In this document: positions 1 through 9,790 of the stretch, piece by piece
How positions within the stretch are numbered: the stretch's first letter is position 1
Layout of the letters: each line of letters begins with the position of its first letter
Notes under the pieces: model-generated
The model's input: only the letters and a program-made list of their open reading frames with translations
Database searches by the model: none
Told to the model about the DNA's origin: nothing
From: JBFIHF01 sp964411125
GTDB lineage: Bacteria; Myxococcota_A; Bradymonadia; Bradymonadales; Bradymonadaceae
Direction: 5' to 3'
Length of the DNA stretch: 64,000 nucleotides
Assembly: GCA_964411125.1 (NCBI GenBank)
Contig: CAYPJU010000012.1
Span: forward strand, 35,996-99,995
Program-made: the position numbers and the translations under genes

Positions 1-987
1 CTCCCCCTCGAGCTCCAGCTCACCGTCGCCGAGACCACCCTCGCCCGCGATCTGCTCCTCGGCTACTTCGTCGCCAACACCGATTTCGAAGACAAGGCGA
101 GGCGACTCCTCACCCTGGTCGAGCAGAAGTTCGCCGAAGAACACTTCAGCCAGGCCTCGATCCTGCTCGAACTCTTCCAGACCGACGATCAGACGCGCAT
201 CAACAACGATCGCAACCTCTTCTACGAAGACATGATCCTTCGTCTCGGCATCCGTCGACGGCATCGGATGTCGGCCGAAGAGCTTCGCCGATTCGAGACG
301 CTGATTTCGGGCTGCGACAATCCCGAGGGTGCTCAGGAGATGATCGACTGGCTGGGCGACTCGTGCCTCATCCGGTTCCAGACCTTCAACCGCGATCCCG
401 AACACGTCGCCGTGTGGGGAAAGATCGCCGGCGCGAGCACCCGCGCAGATGCGCGTGAGACGTTCTTGCGCTACCTCCCCCCGAGGCGCTGGCGAGCCCT
501 CGGACATTACCCGTCGCTCGACGCGGTCGAACAGGTTCAGCGGCACGTCACGATCGAGACGGCGCGCGAGTACGTCATCTCGCTGCTCAAGACGTGCTAC
601 TTCGTCCTGCGGGCCGTCGGGGACACCGGGCTCGAGGGATATCTCGACACCTTCTTCGACTGGGCGGACGTCAAATACGGCGTCGATGCCACCCGCATCA
701 TGCCGGAACTCTACAAACGGTCCATGATGGACCCCGAGCCGATGGCGGTCATCCTCGACGACATCTACGACGAGTTCTTCGGCGAACGGACCCCCGAGAT
801 CATCGATCGCTGGGGCGACGAAGAGATCGAGAGCGCAATCTACCTTGCGCTCAACGAACTCGGTGAGTGCGATCTCGGCGAGATCGCTCCCGGATACTAC
901 GACTTCGGAGCGTTCGTCTTCGACCGGCTCTTCGACGTTCGGTATCCGTCGCCCGAATTCTCCTTCAAGATTCATCGCCTCACGTGA
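1..987 (+). CDS. Conserved hypothetical protein, 3' part only
   Basis: The frame is open from the first base of the window, so the N-terminus lies outside; 328 residues are visible. The protein is acidic, rich in Leu, Glu, Arg and aromatic residues, and looks wholly soluble: I see no signal peptide, membrane segment, Walker motif or metal-binding cluster. The alternation of charged and hydrophobic residues suggests an all-helical fold. The stop overlaps the GTG of the next gene by four bases, so the two are probably co-transcribed. I do not recognise the family. An internal ATG at 232 is only the first methionine in the visible part, not a likely start. Confidence 0.75.
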   Translation, partial: LPLELQLTVAETTLARDLLLGYFVANTDFEDKARRLLTLVEQKFAEEHFSQASILLELFQTDDQTRINNDRNLFYEDMILRLGIRRRHRMSAEELRRFETLISGCDNPEGAQEMIDWLGDSCLIRFQTFNRDPEHVAVWGKIAGASTRADARETFLRYLPPRRWRALGHYPSLDAVEQVQRHVTIETAREYVISLLKTCYFVLRAVGDTGLEGYLDTFFDWADVKYGVDATRIMPELYKRSMMDPEPMAVILDDIYDEFFGERTPEIIDRWGDEEIESAIYLALNELGECDLGEIAPGYYDFGAFVFDRLFDVRYPSPEFSFKIHRLT

Positions 988-1664
988 AGCGCCCCGAGCT
1001 CCGCCAGGCCTGCTTCGGGCTTGTCGCCGCGCTCGCGCTCGCCCTTCCGCACACGCCCTCGGCCCAGACTCGCGACTCGATCGAGTTCGACGCCCAACCC
1101 GATCAATCCGAATCGATCTGGTTCGTCCCGGAGTTGTCCGGTGGATGGGTGCTCGAAGCGTCGCTGGGGGGAGGGCTTTCGTCGCAACCAGCCACGCCGG
1201 GCTCAGCCTTTTCGGTCGGTCTCGGCTGGCGCCATTACTTCGAAGGACACGGACGACTCGGTCTTCGCGGATCCGCGATCTACGAGAACGGAGGTGCGCT
1301 CGACGGGGGAATCTTCGGCACGTCTCACCGCCTCGGAATCGCCGCCGCGTTCGGGTTTCGGGGAATCACGCCGAACTATCTCTTCGGCGGTCTCGGCCTC
1401 TTCGTCGACGCGGGGGTCGTCAGCATCACCCCCCCGAAGATTCCGTCGAACGAAGGACTCCCCGCGCCGGAGACCGGGTCGCAGTTTTCGGTGGGGCTGG
1501 AGGCTCCGGTGGGATCGCTCGTCGTCATCTCCCCCTATCTGTGGGCGGAGGTTGCGCCCTCGGCCTCGGTCACCACCGTGAACCTCCCCTCTCTCGGCGC
1601 CGTCGAGGTCTGGGCGCGATTCACCTTCCGGTTGGAATGGTCACGCCCGAAGCGATCGCGCTGA
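984..1664 (+). CDS. Predicted outer-membrane beta-barrel protein
   Basis: The 226-residue product starts at a GTG overlapping the stop of the preceding gene (GTGA). The N-terminus has Lys/Arg residues, a hydrophobic stretch 'LVAALALALP' and a probable signal peptidase I site around 'PSAQT', so it is exported. The mature part alternates short hydrophobic and polar strands rich in Gly and aromatic residues (for example 'FSVGLGWRHYFEG' and 'FSVGLEAPVGSLVVISPY') and ends in a strand running to 'FTFRLEW', as in small porin-like barrels. No substrate can be inferred. The frame stays open further upstream, but that part lies inside the previous gene. It is convergent with the sigma-54 activator gene. 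Confidence 0.7.
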   Translation: MKRPELRQACFGLVAALALALPHTPSAQTRDSIEFDAQPDQSESIWFVPELSGGWVLEASLGGGLSSQPATPGSAFSVGLGWRHYFEGHGRLGLRGSAIYENGGALDGGIFGTSHRLGIAAAFGFRGITPNYLFGGLGLFVDAGVVSITPPKIPSNEGLPAPETGSQFSVGLEAPVGSLVVISPYLWAEVAPSASVTTVNLPSLGAVEVWARFTFRLEWSRPKRSR

Positions 1665-1723
1665 CTGTGGCGGCTGAGAAGGTCTCCGAGTCGCCGCGCC
1701 CGCCGTCGGGCGCCTCGACGCCG

Positions 1724-3106
1724 TCACTCCAGCCCGACGGTCGCAAGGTCGTAGTCCTTGATCTTGTACAGGAGGGCGCGGTGGCTGATCTCCAGCAACT
1801 TCGCCGCGTTCGTGCGGTTGCCTTTCGTCTCTTCCAGCGCGCGTCGGATCAGAATCCGTTCGAGCGCGGCCGACATCTTCTTGATCGAGAGTTCGTCGGA
1901 CTCGAAGAGTTGCTTCAGCTCGTCGTTCGCCTCTCGGATTCGATCCGGCAGTAGCTCTACCCCGATCCGGTCGTCGGTCGTGAGGACGACGCCGCGCTCG
2001 ATGCAGTTCTGAAGCTCTCGGACGTTGCCCGGCCACCCGTACCTCGTCATCAGGTCGAGGGCCTCCGGGGTCACGCTCTTGACGTGGGTCCCCTGCCGGG
2101 CGTTCTGCACCCCGATGAAGTGGTCGATGAGCAAGGGGATGTCGTCAGGGCGCTGTCGCAGCGCGGGCATCTCGATGTTGATGACGTTGAGGCGGTAGAA
2201 GAGGTCCTCGCGGAATCGCCCCGCTTCGACCTCCTCGCGCAGGTCCCGCAGACTGGCGGCGATCACCCGCACGTCGATCTTGGTGTTCTGCGTGTCCCCC
2301 ACTCGCCGGACCTCGCTCTCCTGCAACACTCGGAGCAGCTTCACCTGCAGTTGGAGCGGCAGCTCCCCGATCTCGTCGAGGAAGATCGTCCCCCCGCTCG
2401 CCTCCTGGAACAGCCCGACCTTGTCGCGGCTGGCGTCGGTGAAGGCCCCTTTGGCGTGTCCGAAGAGCTCGCTCTCCAACAGCGTCTCGGGGATTGCGCC
2501 GCAGTTGATCGGGACCCAGGGACCCTTCGCGCGTGTAGATCGGTCGTGGATGGCACGCGCGACGAGCTCTTTTCCCGTGCCCGATTCCCCCGTGATGAGG
2601 ACGGTCGACTTCGTCTCCGCGACCTTCTCGATCAGTCCGAAGACTTTCTCGATCGGGTCGGACGCCCCCACGATGGAGGGGAAGCGCCCTTGGGGCTCTA
2701 TCACCTGTTTCAACCGGCGATTGTCGCGCTGTAACTGCAACCGCTCCGCCGCCTTGAGAATCGTGAGGACGATCTCGTCTCGCTTGAACGGCTTGTCGAT
2801 GTAGTCGTAGGCGCCACGCTTGATGGCGTCGAGGGCGACCTCCCGATTGCCGAAGGCGCTCATTACGATGACGGTCGTATCGATTTCGCGACGCCGCAGC
2901 TCTTCCAGAAGCTCCATCCCCCCCATTTTCGGCATCCTGACGTCGGAAAGGACGATGTCGAAAGTCCCGGTCAGCAACTGCTTCAGCGCTTCCTCGCCGT
3001 TGTCCGCCGCGGTGACCTCGTAGCCCTCCTTTTCGAGGAAGAGCTTCACCATGTGACGAATGCTCTCCTCGTCGTCGACGACGAGTATACGAAGCGATGG
3101 GCCCAA
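1724..3106 (-). CDS. NtrC-type sigma-54-dependent response regulator
   Basis: A 460-residue, three-domain activator. The receiver begins at residue 5 ('RILVVDDEE'), has the phospho-acceptor Asp in 'LSDVRMPK' near residue 52 and the conserved Lys in 'IDKPF'. The central AAA+ domain has Walker A 'GESGTGKE', the sigma-54 contact loop as 'GAFTDA' and Walker B 'FLDEIGEL'. The C-terminus is a Fis-type helix-turn-helix ('NRTNAAKLLEISHRALLYKI'). I chose the TTG at 3106 because GGAG lies six bases upstream and it gives a normal-length receiver; an ATG at 3265 would add 53 low-complexity residues. No partner histidine kinase is adjacent. It is divergent from the PKS gene and could regulate it, but I found no convincing -24/-12 promoter between them. 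Confidence 0.9.
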   Translation of the reverse strand: MGPSLRILVVDDEESIRHMVKLFLEKEGYEVTAADNGEEALKQLLTGTFDIVLSDVRMPKMGGMELLEELRRREIDTTVIVMSAFGNREVALDAIKRGAYDYIDKPFKRDEIVLTILKAAERLQLQRDNRRLKQVIEPQGRFPSIVGASDPIEKVFGLIEKVAETKSTVLITGESGTGKELVARAIHDRSTRAKGPWVPINCGAIPETLLESELFGHAKGAFTDASRDKVGLFQEASGGTIFLDEIGELPLQLQVKLLRVLQESEVRRVGDTQNTKIDVRVIAASLRDLREEVEAGRFREDLFYRLNVINIEMPALRQRPDDIPLLIDHFIGVQNARQGTHVKSVTPEALDLMTRYGWPGNVRELQNCIERGVVLTTDDRIGVELLPDRIREANDELKQLFESDELSIKKMSAALERILIRRALEETKGNRTNAAKLLEISHRALLYKIKDYDLATVGLE

Positions 3107-3337
3107 GCGATTCTCCGATTCGTGGCACGACGAGGATACGCGCGCTCCGCTCCACCGTCGAGCCAACGTTTCCGCTCCCCCGGGTGGAAGAACCTTCGCG
3201 GAGGTTTGCATCGGTCCGCCGTCCGCCCCCTGCTTCGGGCTCGCGGCGTCTGACTGCGCAGTCATTCTTCAATTTGACCCCTCGATCATGGGCCGCGAAA
3301 GTGTTATAGCACTCGACCTTCGCGGGCCGAGGAGTCT

Positions 3338-6300
3338 ATGAGCAGGCAGAACAACATTCCCGTCGCGGTCGTGGGTGTCGGAGCCCTCTTCCCTGGATCC
3401 GTGGATGCGGAAGGGTTCTGGAAGAACATTCTCGCAGGGACGGACCTGATCGGCGATATCCCTGCGGAGCGCTGGCGGGTCGACGACTACTTCGATTCGG
3501 ACGCATCGCGGCCCGACAAGACGTACGCCCGCCGAGGCGGGTTCCTGTCGAAGACCCCGTTCGACGTGATGCGCTACGGGGTCCCCCCGAACCTCATCGA
3601 AGCGACGGACACGTCGCAACTGCTGGCCCTGATCGTCGCGCAGCAGGTTCTCGACGACGCCGCTCGTGGGCAGTTCACCGACATGGATCGCGAGAAGATG
3701 AGCGTGATCCTCGGCGTGACGTCCGGGCAGGAGCTCATGATCGAGATGGCGAGCCGGCTTCAGCGCCCCGTCTGGGTGAAGACGCTCCGCGAGATGGGGA
3801 TGCCGGAAGACGAAGTCCAACAGGCGTGCGACCGGATCGCCGATCACTACGTCGACTGGCAGGAGGGGACCTTCCCTGGCCTGCTGGGGAACGTCGTGGC
3901 GGGCCGAATCGCGAACCGGTTCGACCTCGGCGGCACCAACTGCGTGACCGATGCAGCTTGCGCGTCGACCCTGTCGGCGCTGTCGATGGGGCTTCACGAG
4001 CTCTGGAGTGGCGACTCCGACGTCGTGATCGCGGGGGGTGTCGACACCTTCAACGACATCTTCATGTACATGTGCTTCTCGAAGACCCCCGCGCTGTCGA
4101 AGAGCGGCGACTGCCGGCCCTTCTCCGACGCCGCGGACGGCACGATGCTCGGCGAGGGCCTGTCGATGTTCGCCCTCAAGCGGCTCGAAGACGCCGAGCG
4201 CGATGGCGACGAGATCTACGCGGTCATCCGCGGCATCGGTAGCTCGTCGGACGGGCGCTCGAAGAGCATCTACGCCCCGCTCTCCGAAGGTCAGGCCAAG
4301 GCGCTTCGTCGTGCCTACGAGCGCGCCGGCTACGGACCGGAAACGGTCGAGCTCGTCGAGGCGCACGGGACGGGTACTAAAGCCGGTGACGCCGCGGAGT
4401 TCGGTGGGCTCGACGCCGTCTTCGGCGAAGCCTCCGACACTCGCCAGTGGTGCGCTCTCGGTTCGGTGAAATCCCAGGTCGGCCACACGAAAGCCGCCGC
4501 CGGGGGTGCCGGCCTCTTCAAGGTCGTGATGGCGCTGCACCACGGTGTGCTCCCGCCGACGATCAAAGTCGACCGGCCCAACCCGAACCTCGAGATCGAG
4601 CAGAGTCCCTTCTACATCAACACCGAAGCCCGCCCGTGGATTCGAGGAAGCGAACATCCCCGACGGGGCGGGGTGAGCGCGTTCGGGTTCGGTGGATCGA
4701 ATTTCCACACGACGATCGAAGAGTACACCGGCTCGCAGCGTAAGCCGCGGTTCTTCTCGTCGATGTCGGAGCTCGTCGTGCTGGGAGCGGATTCGACGGC
4801 TCAGCTCCTGGAGCGACTCGACGTACTCTCGGCGCGCGCGGCTGAGGCCGACCGACTCGATCGACTCGCTCACGCCACGCAGACCGACTTCCCCGGCGGG
4901 CAGGCGCGCCTCTCCATCGTGGCGGACAGCCTCGAAGATTTGAGGCGCAAGCTGGCGAACGCCCGCGACTCGATCCAGAACAATCCGCCCGATACGGCGT
5001 TCGAGCTCCCGAACGGCATCTACCTCGGATTCGGGGAACACGACGGGGAGCTCGGATTCCTCTTCCCCGGACAGGGGAGCCAGTTCGTCGGAATGGGCTC
5101 CGACCTCGCGATGGCGTTCACCGAGGCGCGAGAAGTCTGGGACCGCACGGCGGACGTGGAGCTCGGCGACGAACCGCTGCATCGGGTCGTCTTCCCGATT
5201 CCCGCATTCGACGACGCGACCCGAGAAGCGCAGGAGACCAAACTTCGCGCCACCGAATGGGCCCAACCCGCTCTCGGCGCCACGAGCCTCGCGACGCTCG
5301 CGTTGCTCAGAAAAGTGGGCGTCGACGCCGATGCCTTCGCCGGACACAGTTTCGGTGAAATCACCGCCCTCTGCGCGGCCGGCGCGCTCGACGAAACGAC
5401 GATGCTTCGTGTCGCCCGTCAGCGGGGCGAGCTGATGGCCGCCGCCGCAGAGTCGACGACCGGCGCGATGACGGCAGTTCAGACCGACGGCGAGAAGCTC
5501 GACCAGTTCATCGCCGAGCATTCCCTCGACGTGACGGTCGCCAACTACAATTCGCCCAAACAGGTGGTCATCTCCGGCACTCTCGAATCGATCGAGGCCG
5601 CCGAGAAAGCACTGAAGGCCGCCGAGCTGGGGTTCACTCGCCTCAAGGTCGCGACCGCCTTTCACTCGCCCGTGGTCGCCGACTCTGTCGGGCCGTTCCG
5701 ACAGTTCCTCGACGACGTCGAGATCGGTGATGCCGGGTCCGTGTTCGCGAACACGTCCGCCGACCGATACCCGACGGGCGCCGATGAACGCCGTGACCTC
5801 CTCGCCAACCAGATCGCGAACTCCGTTCGGTTCGAAGCGATGATTCGCAACATGACCGACGCCGGCGTGAAGACCCTGGTCGAGGTCGGACCGGGCACGG
5901 TGCTGACACGGCTCGCGAGGCGGATCGTCCCCGACGACGTCATGGTGATTCCGACGGACGCCAAGGGCCGAGACTCGGTCGGGGCGTTCTGGCACGCGCT
6001 GGCGCGCCTGACCGCTCGTGGCATCGCCGTCGATTTTGCCCCGCTGTGGGCCGATCGCGCGCTGCCGGAAGAGCCGGCAGACGCACCCAAGATGACGGTC
6101 GACATCTGGGGCGGCAACCACAACCGCCCCTACCCTCCTCCTGCAGGAACGGAGCTTCCACCTCCGAATCCGACACGCACAACCAACGCTCGAGTTTCGG
6201 GCGCAGACGAAGTGGCAACTATGAAACGCGACGACGACAAGGCGAACAATCAGCCCGCTCAGCGCCAGGCACCGGCCCCGGCCCCCGCTCAGCTCGACCC

Positions 6301-7300
6301 GATGTGGGTCCAGGCTTTCGCGGAGAGCCAGCGCCAGATGGCGGAGGCCCACGCGGCATACCAGAACGCGATGGCTCAGACTCACACCGCGTTCCTCACG
6401 GCGCTCGCAGCTTCGCAGTCGAACCTCGCCGCGATGCTCGGTGGCCAGGCCCCGGAGATGCCCGCCCCTGCCGCCGCCGCGCCGCGATTCGAAGCTCCGA
6501 GCTTCAGCGCCCCGGCAAGCTATACCCCGTCTCCGGTTCCGCCGCCGCCAGCCCCCGTCGCGGCGGCTGCACCGCCCGCGCCTGTGCGCCCCGCACCGGC
6601 ACCCGCGCCTGCGCCTGCGCGACCCGCGCCGGCTCCGGCCCCTGCACGTGCGGCTGCTCCGGCGCCCGCCCCGAAACCGCCCGTCGCCACGAACGGAGGC
6701 GATCAGGATCTGACCGGTCTTCTCCTCGACGTCGTCGCGGACAAGACTGGATATCCCTCCGAGATGCTCGACCTCGGCATGCAGTTGGAGGCCGACCTCG
6801 GGATCGATTCGATCAAGCGGGTCGAGATTCTCTCAGCCGTCTCCGAGGCTGCACCTCACCTGCCGGAAGTCGACGGCACGCAGATGGCGCAGCTCAATAC
6901 GCTCGGTGAGATCGTCTCTTTCCTCGAAAATCTCGGTGGAGTGGAGGCTCCCGCGCCGGCGCCGAGCCCCGCACCCGTCGCCGACGTCGTCCCGGTCCCG
7001 AACAGGCCGGCGACCAACGGCGCGGCAGCCGGCGGCGAAGAAGTGCAGGACGTGCTCCTCGCCGCGGTTGCCGAAAAGACCGGGTACCCGCAGGAGATGC
7101 TCGAGCTCGACATGCAGCTCGAAGCAGACCTCGGGATCGACTCGATCAAGCGCGTCGAGATTCTCTCGGCCGTGACGGACGCTCTCCCACAGCTTCCCGA
7201 GGTCGATGGTGCCGAGATGGCCGCGCTCGGAACGCTCCGCGAGATCCTCGAGTTCATGAACGCGGGCCTCGGCGAAAAAAAAAACAGCCTGAGCGCCTGA
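3338..7300 (+). CDS. pfaA: PfaA-like polyketide/PUFA synthase, KS-AT-ACP-ACP
   Basis: A 1320-residue iterative type I synthase subunit. The ketosynthase spans about residues 5-455, with active-site Cys in 'DAACAST' near 208 and the histidines in 'EAHGTGT' (about 341) and 'GHTKAAAGG' (about 385). The acyltransferase follows, with 'FPGQGSQ' near 575 and nucleophile motif 'GHSFGE' near 668. A long Ala/Pro linker leads to two acyl carrier proteins, each with the phosphopantetheine motif 'LGIDSIKRVEIL' (about 1155 and 1265); this sequence and the tandem ACPs are typical of PUFA synthases and HglE-type glycolipid synthases. GAGGAG precedes the ATG. Ketoreductase and dehydratase are encoded just downstream in the -1 frame after a run of ten A, so the real polypeptide may be a fusion. 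No chain-length-factor or enoyl-reductase gene is in the window. Confidence 0.92.
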   Translation: MSRQNNIPVAVVGVGALFPGSVDAEGFWKNILAGTDLIGDIPAERWRVDDYFDSDASRPDKTYARRGGFLSKTPFDVMRYGVPPNLIEATDTSQLLALIVAQQVLDDAARGQFTDMDREKMSVILGVTSGQELMIEMASRLQRPVWVKTLREMGMPEDEVQQACDRIADHYVDWQEGTFPGLLGNVVAGRIANRFDLGGTNCVTDAACASTLSALSMGLHELWSGDSDVVIAGGVDTFNDIFMYMCFSKTPALSKSGDCRPFSDAADGTMLGEGLSMFALKRLEDAERDGDEIYAVIRGIGSSSDGRSKSIYAPLSEGQAKALRRAYERAGYGPETVELVEAHGTGTKAGDAAEFGGLDAVFGEASDTRQWCALGSVKSQVGHTKAAAGGAGLFKVVMALHHGVLPPTIKVDRPNPNLEIEQSPFYINTEARPWIRGSEHPRRGGVSAFGFGGSNFHTTIEEYTGSQRKPRFFSSMSELVVLGADSTAQLLERLDVLSARAAEADRLDRLAHATQTDFPGGQARLSIVADSLEDLRRKLANARDSIQNNPPDTAFELPNGIYLGFGEHDGELGFLFPGQGSQFVGMGSDLAMAFTEAREVWDRTADVELGDEPLHRVVFPIPAFDDATREAQETKLRATEWAQPALGATSLATLALLRKVGVDADAFAGHSFGEITALCAAGALDETTMLRVARQRGELMAAAAESTTGAMTAVQTDGEKLDQFIAEHSLDVTVANYNSPKQVVISGTLESIEAAEKALKAAELGFTRLKVATAFHSPVVADSVGPFRQFLDDVEIGDAGSVFANTSADRYPTGADERRDLLANQIANSVRFEAMIRNMTDAGVKTLVEVGPGTVLTRLARRIVPDDVMVIPTDAKGRDSVGAFWHALARLTARGIAVDFAPLWADRALPEEPADAPKMTVDIWGGNHNRPYPPPAGTELPPPNPTRTTNARVSGADEVATMKRDDDKANNQPAQRQAPAPAPAQLDPMWVQAFAESQRQMAEAHAAYQNAMAQTHTAFLTALAASQSNLAAMLGGQAPEMPAPAAAAPRFEAPSFSAPASYTPSPVPPPPAPVAAAAPPAPVRPAPAPAPAPARPAPAPAPARAAAPAPAPKPPVATNGGDQDLTGLLLDVVADKTGYPSEMLDLGMQLEADLGIDSIKRVEILSAVSEAAPHLPEVDGTQMAQLNTLGEIVSFLENLGGVEAPAPAPSPAPVADVVPVPNRPATNGAAAGGEEVQDVLLAAVAEKTGYPQEMLELDMQLEADLGIDSIKRVEILSAVTDALPQLPEVDGAEMAALGTLREILEFMNAGLGEKKNSLSA
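7274..7296 (+). promoter_or_regulatory. A10 slippery run between the two PKS frames
   Basis: The upstream frame reads GAA AAA AAA AAC just before its stop at 7298-7300, which contains the heptamer A AAA AAC in the phase of a classical -1 slippery site. The -1 frame is open from here straight into the KR-DH coding region with no stop. One extra A in the mRNA (polymerase slippage) or in the real genome would have the same effect. I see no clear downstream pseudoknot or upstream Shine-Dalgarno stimulator. Confidence 0.55.
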
Positions 7301-7347
7301 CGCCTCCCGAGCCCACGACCACGAGCGACGTCGAGATCGACCGCTAC

Positions 7348-9609
7348 GTGCTTCGGGCTCGCGAAACTCCCCTCCCCAACAAACGCCCGCGCGGACTGAA
7401 GAAGGGCGCCAAGATCATCGTCACCGACGATGGAAACGGACTCTCTTTCGCGGTCGCGTCGCGCCTCGACGCCGAAGGTTTCGTCACCGAAATCGCGACG
7501 AAAGGCGAACGCGTCGCCGAAGATGCCGACGGAGTCGTCTACTTGAGCGGGGTCCGCGACTTCGCCGACATCGACGCTGCGATGGGTATCCCCCTCGACG
7601 CTTTCCGCGCCGCAAAACGGGTCGCCCCGCGATTTTCCACCCGCGGAGGGCTTTTCGTCGCCGTGCAGGACACCGGCGGAGCGTTCGCCACCGACGAATG
7701 GGGCGATCCGAACAAGTCCCCGACGGGAGGACTCTCGGGCCTCGCGAAGACCGCGGCCCTCGAATGGCCGAACGCGACGGTTCGCTCCATCGACATCGAC
7801 GCCGGACACCGCGACAGTACCGAAGTAGCCGAGGAGCTCGTCCGCGAAATCATGGGGGGCGGCGACGACGTCGAGATTGGGCTCCCCGAAGGGAAGCGAA
7901 TCGCACTCGATCTGGTCCTCGAACCGAGCCCGGGCCCACGTCTGGAATCCCCCCTCGGTGAGGGAGACGTCGTGGTAGTCTCCGGCGGCGCCCGCGGCGT
8001 GACCGCTGCCTGCGTCCTCGAACTCGGGCGACGCACGGGTGCGCGATTCCTTCTACTCGGCCGAAGCCCTCTCCCCGAGTTGGACGAGCTGGAGAGCATC
8101 GAAGACGACGCCGAGCTCAAGCGAGCCCTCCTCGCTCGAGCGAAGTCGGCCGGCGAGAAGATCAGCCCTGCCGACCTCGGAAAGCGCGCGGGACGAATTC
8201 GAAGCGCCGCCGAGATTCGGGGCACCCTCTCCGATTTCGCTGCGCTTGGGCTCGAGGCGCGCTACGTGTCGGTCGACGTCCGAGATGCGGCGGCGCTCTA
8301 CGGCGTTCTCGACGAGGTGCGTGACGCCTGGGGGCCGATCCGTGGGCTCGTCCATGGCGCCGGCGTGATCCGGGACCGGAACATCGTCGACAAGACCGAA
8401 GATCAGTTCGAGACCGTCTTCGACACGAAGGTCCACGGGCTGTGGGCACTGCTCGCAGCGACCGCGGGAGACCCCCTCTCCGTCGTCTGCGTCTTCTCCT
8501 CCGTCGCCGGCCGAGCCGGAAACGTCGGTCAGGTCGACTACTCGATGGCGAACGAGGTCATCTCGAAGATGACGCAGATCGAGGCTCGACGACGCCCCGA
8601 CGCCGTCGTGAAGTCGATCGCGTGGGGACCGTGGGACGGGGGAATGGTCGGCCCGAGCCTCCGCAAGGTCTTCGAGGAGCGGGGGATCGTCTTGATTCCC
8701 GTCGACGTCGGTGCCCGGATGTTCGCCGACGAGCTCCTCGGAGACTCGAGCGACGTCGAGATCGTGGTCGGCTCGGTGATCGAGGTTCCAGACGAGGAGA
8801 CCGCGTCGAAAGACGAGGAGCCGAGCGAGGTCGCGAACGGGACGACGGAGAAGACCTTCTCACTCGACGCGAAGTCGCACGGGTTCCTGCTCGACCATTC
8901 GATCGACGGCACGCCGGTTCTGCCGCTCGTCGTCGCGATCGACTTCTTCATCGCCGCGCTGGAGCCCTGGTTTGCCCCCGAAGAGGTCGCGGTCGAGGAC
9001 ATTCACGTCCGGCACGGCGTCCGGCTCCACGACCTGGAGTCCGGGGAAACCATCAAGGTGACGGCACACCGCATCTCGAACGGGATCGACGGCGCCAGGA
9101 TGGAACTCTTCGACAGCTCCGGCGAGCTCGCGTACACCGCGCGTGCTCGACGCGTCGTGGACGAAGCGCATGACGGGCTCGACGTCGACTCCCCCGAAGA
9201 GGTCTTCGAAGACGTGGTCTACGACGGAAAGTTGTTGTTCCACGGACGCACGCTCCAGGTCCTCCACGACGTTCGCAAGCCCGACGAACGTGGGATGAAG
9301 GCGGCCGTCAAACGCGGATCTCAGGTCGGCGTCGGGACCGGTGAGTACAAGCTCGACCCCGCGACGATGGACGGTGCCATGCAGCTCGCCGTCCTCTGGA
9401 CCGCGAACTGGGTGGAGGGGCTCTCCCTCCCGCTGAAGGTGGAGCGATTCCGAAAGTACGGCCCGTTCGACGGGGACCTCAGCCTGAGACTTCGGGGCCG
9501 CAAGAAATCGCGCTCCAGTGCCGTCTCGGACGTCGACGTCGTCAACCAGGCCGGCGAGCTCGTCGCTTCACTGCGAGGGATCGAGGTCTACAAGTACCGA
9601 ACTCGATGA
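7348..9609 (+). CDS. Ketoreductase-dehydratase polypeptide of PUFA/PKS synthase
   Basis: The product carries the beta-processing domains missing from the upstream PfaA-like protein. A Rossmann ketoreductase has the nucleotide-binding motif 'VVVSGGARGV' (about residue 208) and the catalytic Ser and Tyr in 'SSVAGRAGNVGQVDYSMAN' (to about 400). A hot-dog dehydratase follows, with the catalytic His in 'DHSIDGTPVLP' (about 516-526) and a second part containing 'DGAMQLAVLW'. The order KR then DH matches the C-terminal half of PfaA in marine gamma-proteobacteria and of myxobacterial Pfa2. The 5' end is uncertain. GTG at 7348 has no good ribosome-binding site, and the frame is open back through the A10 run; a CTG at 7297 would overlap the upstream TGA. 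It may be translated only as a frameshift fusion of about 2,090 residues. Confidence 0.85.
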   Translation: MLRARETPLPNKRPRGLKKGAKIIVTDDGNGLSFAVASRLDAEGFVTEIATKGERVAEDADGVVYLSGVRDFADIDAAMGIPLDAFRAAKRVAPRFSTRGGLFVAVQDTGGAFATDEWGDPNKSPTGGLSGLAKTAALEWPNATVRSIDIDAGHRDSTEVAEELVREIMGGGDDVEIGLPEGKRIALDLVLEPSPGPRLESPLGEGDVVVVSGGARGVTAACVLELGRRTGARFLLLGRSPLPELDELESIEDDAELKRALLARAKSAGEKISPADLGKRAGRIRSAAEIRGTLSDFAALGLEARYVSVDVRDAAALYGVLDEVRDAWGPIRGLVHGAGVIRDRNIVDKTEDQFETVFDTKVHGLWALLAATAGDPLSVVCVFSSVAGRAGNVGQVDYSMANEVISKMTQIEARRRPDAVVKSIAWGPWDGGMVGPSLRKVFEERGIVLIPVDVGARMFADELLGDSSDVEIVVGSVIEVPDEETASKDEEPSEVANGTTEKTFSLDAKSHGFLLDHSIDGTPVLPLVVAIDFFIAALEPWFAPEEVAVEDIHVRHGVRLHDLESGETIKVTAHRISNGIDGARMELFDSSGELAYTARARRVVDEAHDGLDVDSPEEVFEDVVYDGKLLFHGRTLQVLHDVRKPDERGMKAAVKRGSQVGVGTGEYKLDPATMDGAMQLAVLWTANWVEGLSLPLKVERFRKYGPFDGDLSLRLRGRKKSRSSAVSDVDVVNQAGELVASLRGIEVYKYRTR

Positions 9610-9790
9610 CCACGGTCGCCGGGCCGACTTCGCAAACAACCTCTTGCGAATGCCGTTGGTTTGTGCTGAGTTGAAGACGTTCGGCACGAGGGGATCCAAC
9701 GCGTCGGCACTTTTTTCGACAATTTTCGCAACGGAACGGCCTCGCGGCCGAAAACGATACTGACAGGCACGTTCATCCCCTGGAGGTATC

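Noticed and set aside
3121..3337. Sigma-54 or sigma-70 promoter before pfaA
   Set aside because: TGGCAC at about 3122 has no matching -12, and TTGACC near 3274 has TTATAG 24 bases away, too far for sigma-70.
3269..6385. 1038-residue ORF on the minus strand across the PKS gene
   Set aside because: Exact antisense of a clear KS-AT coding region; Arg/Gly/Val-rich and low in recognisable motifs, a typical high-GC shadow.
9665..9760. Sigma-54-like promoter upstream of sctI (GGCAC-rich)
   Set aside because: The spacing and GC half of the -24/-12 consensus do not fit for either GGCAC site.
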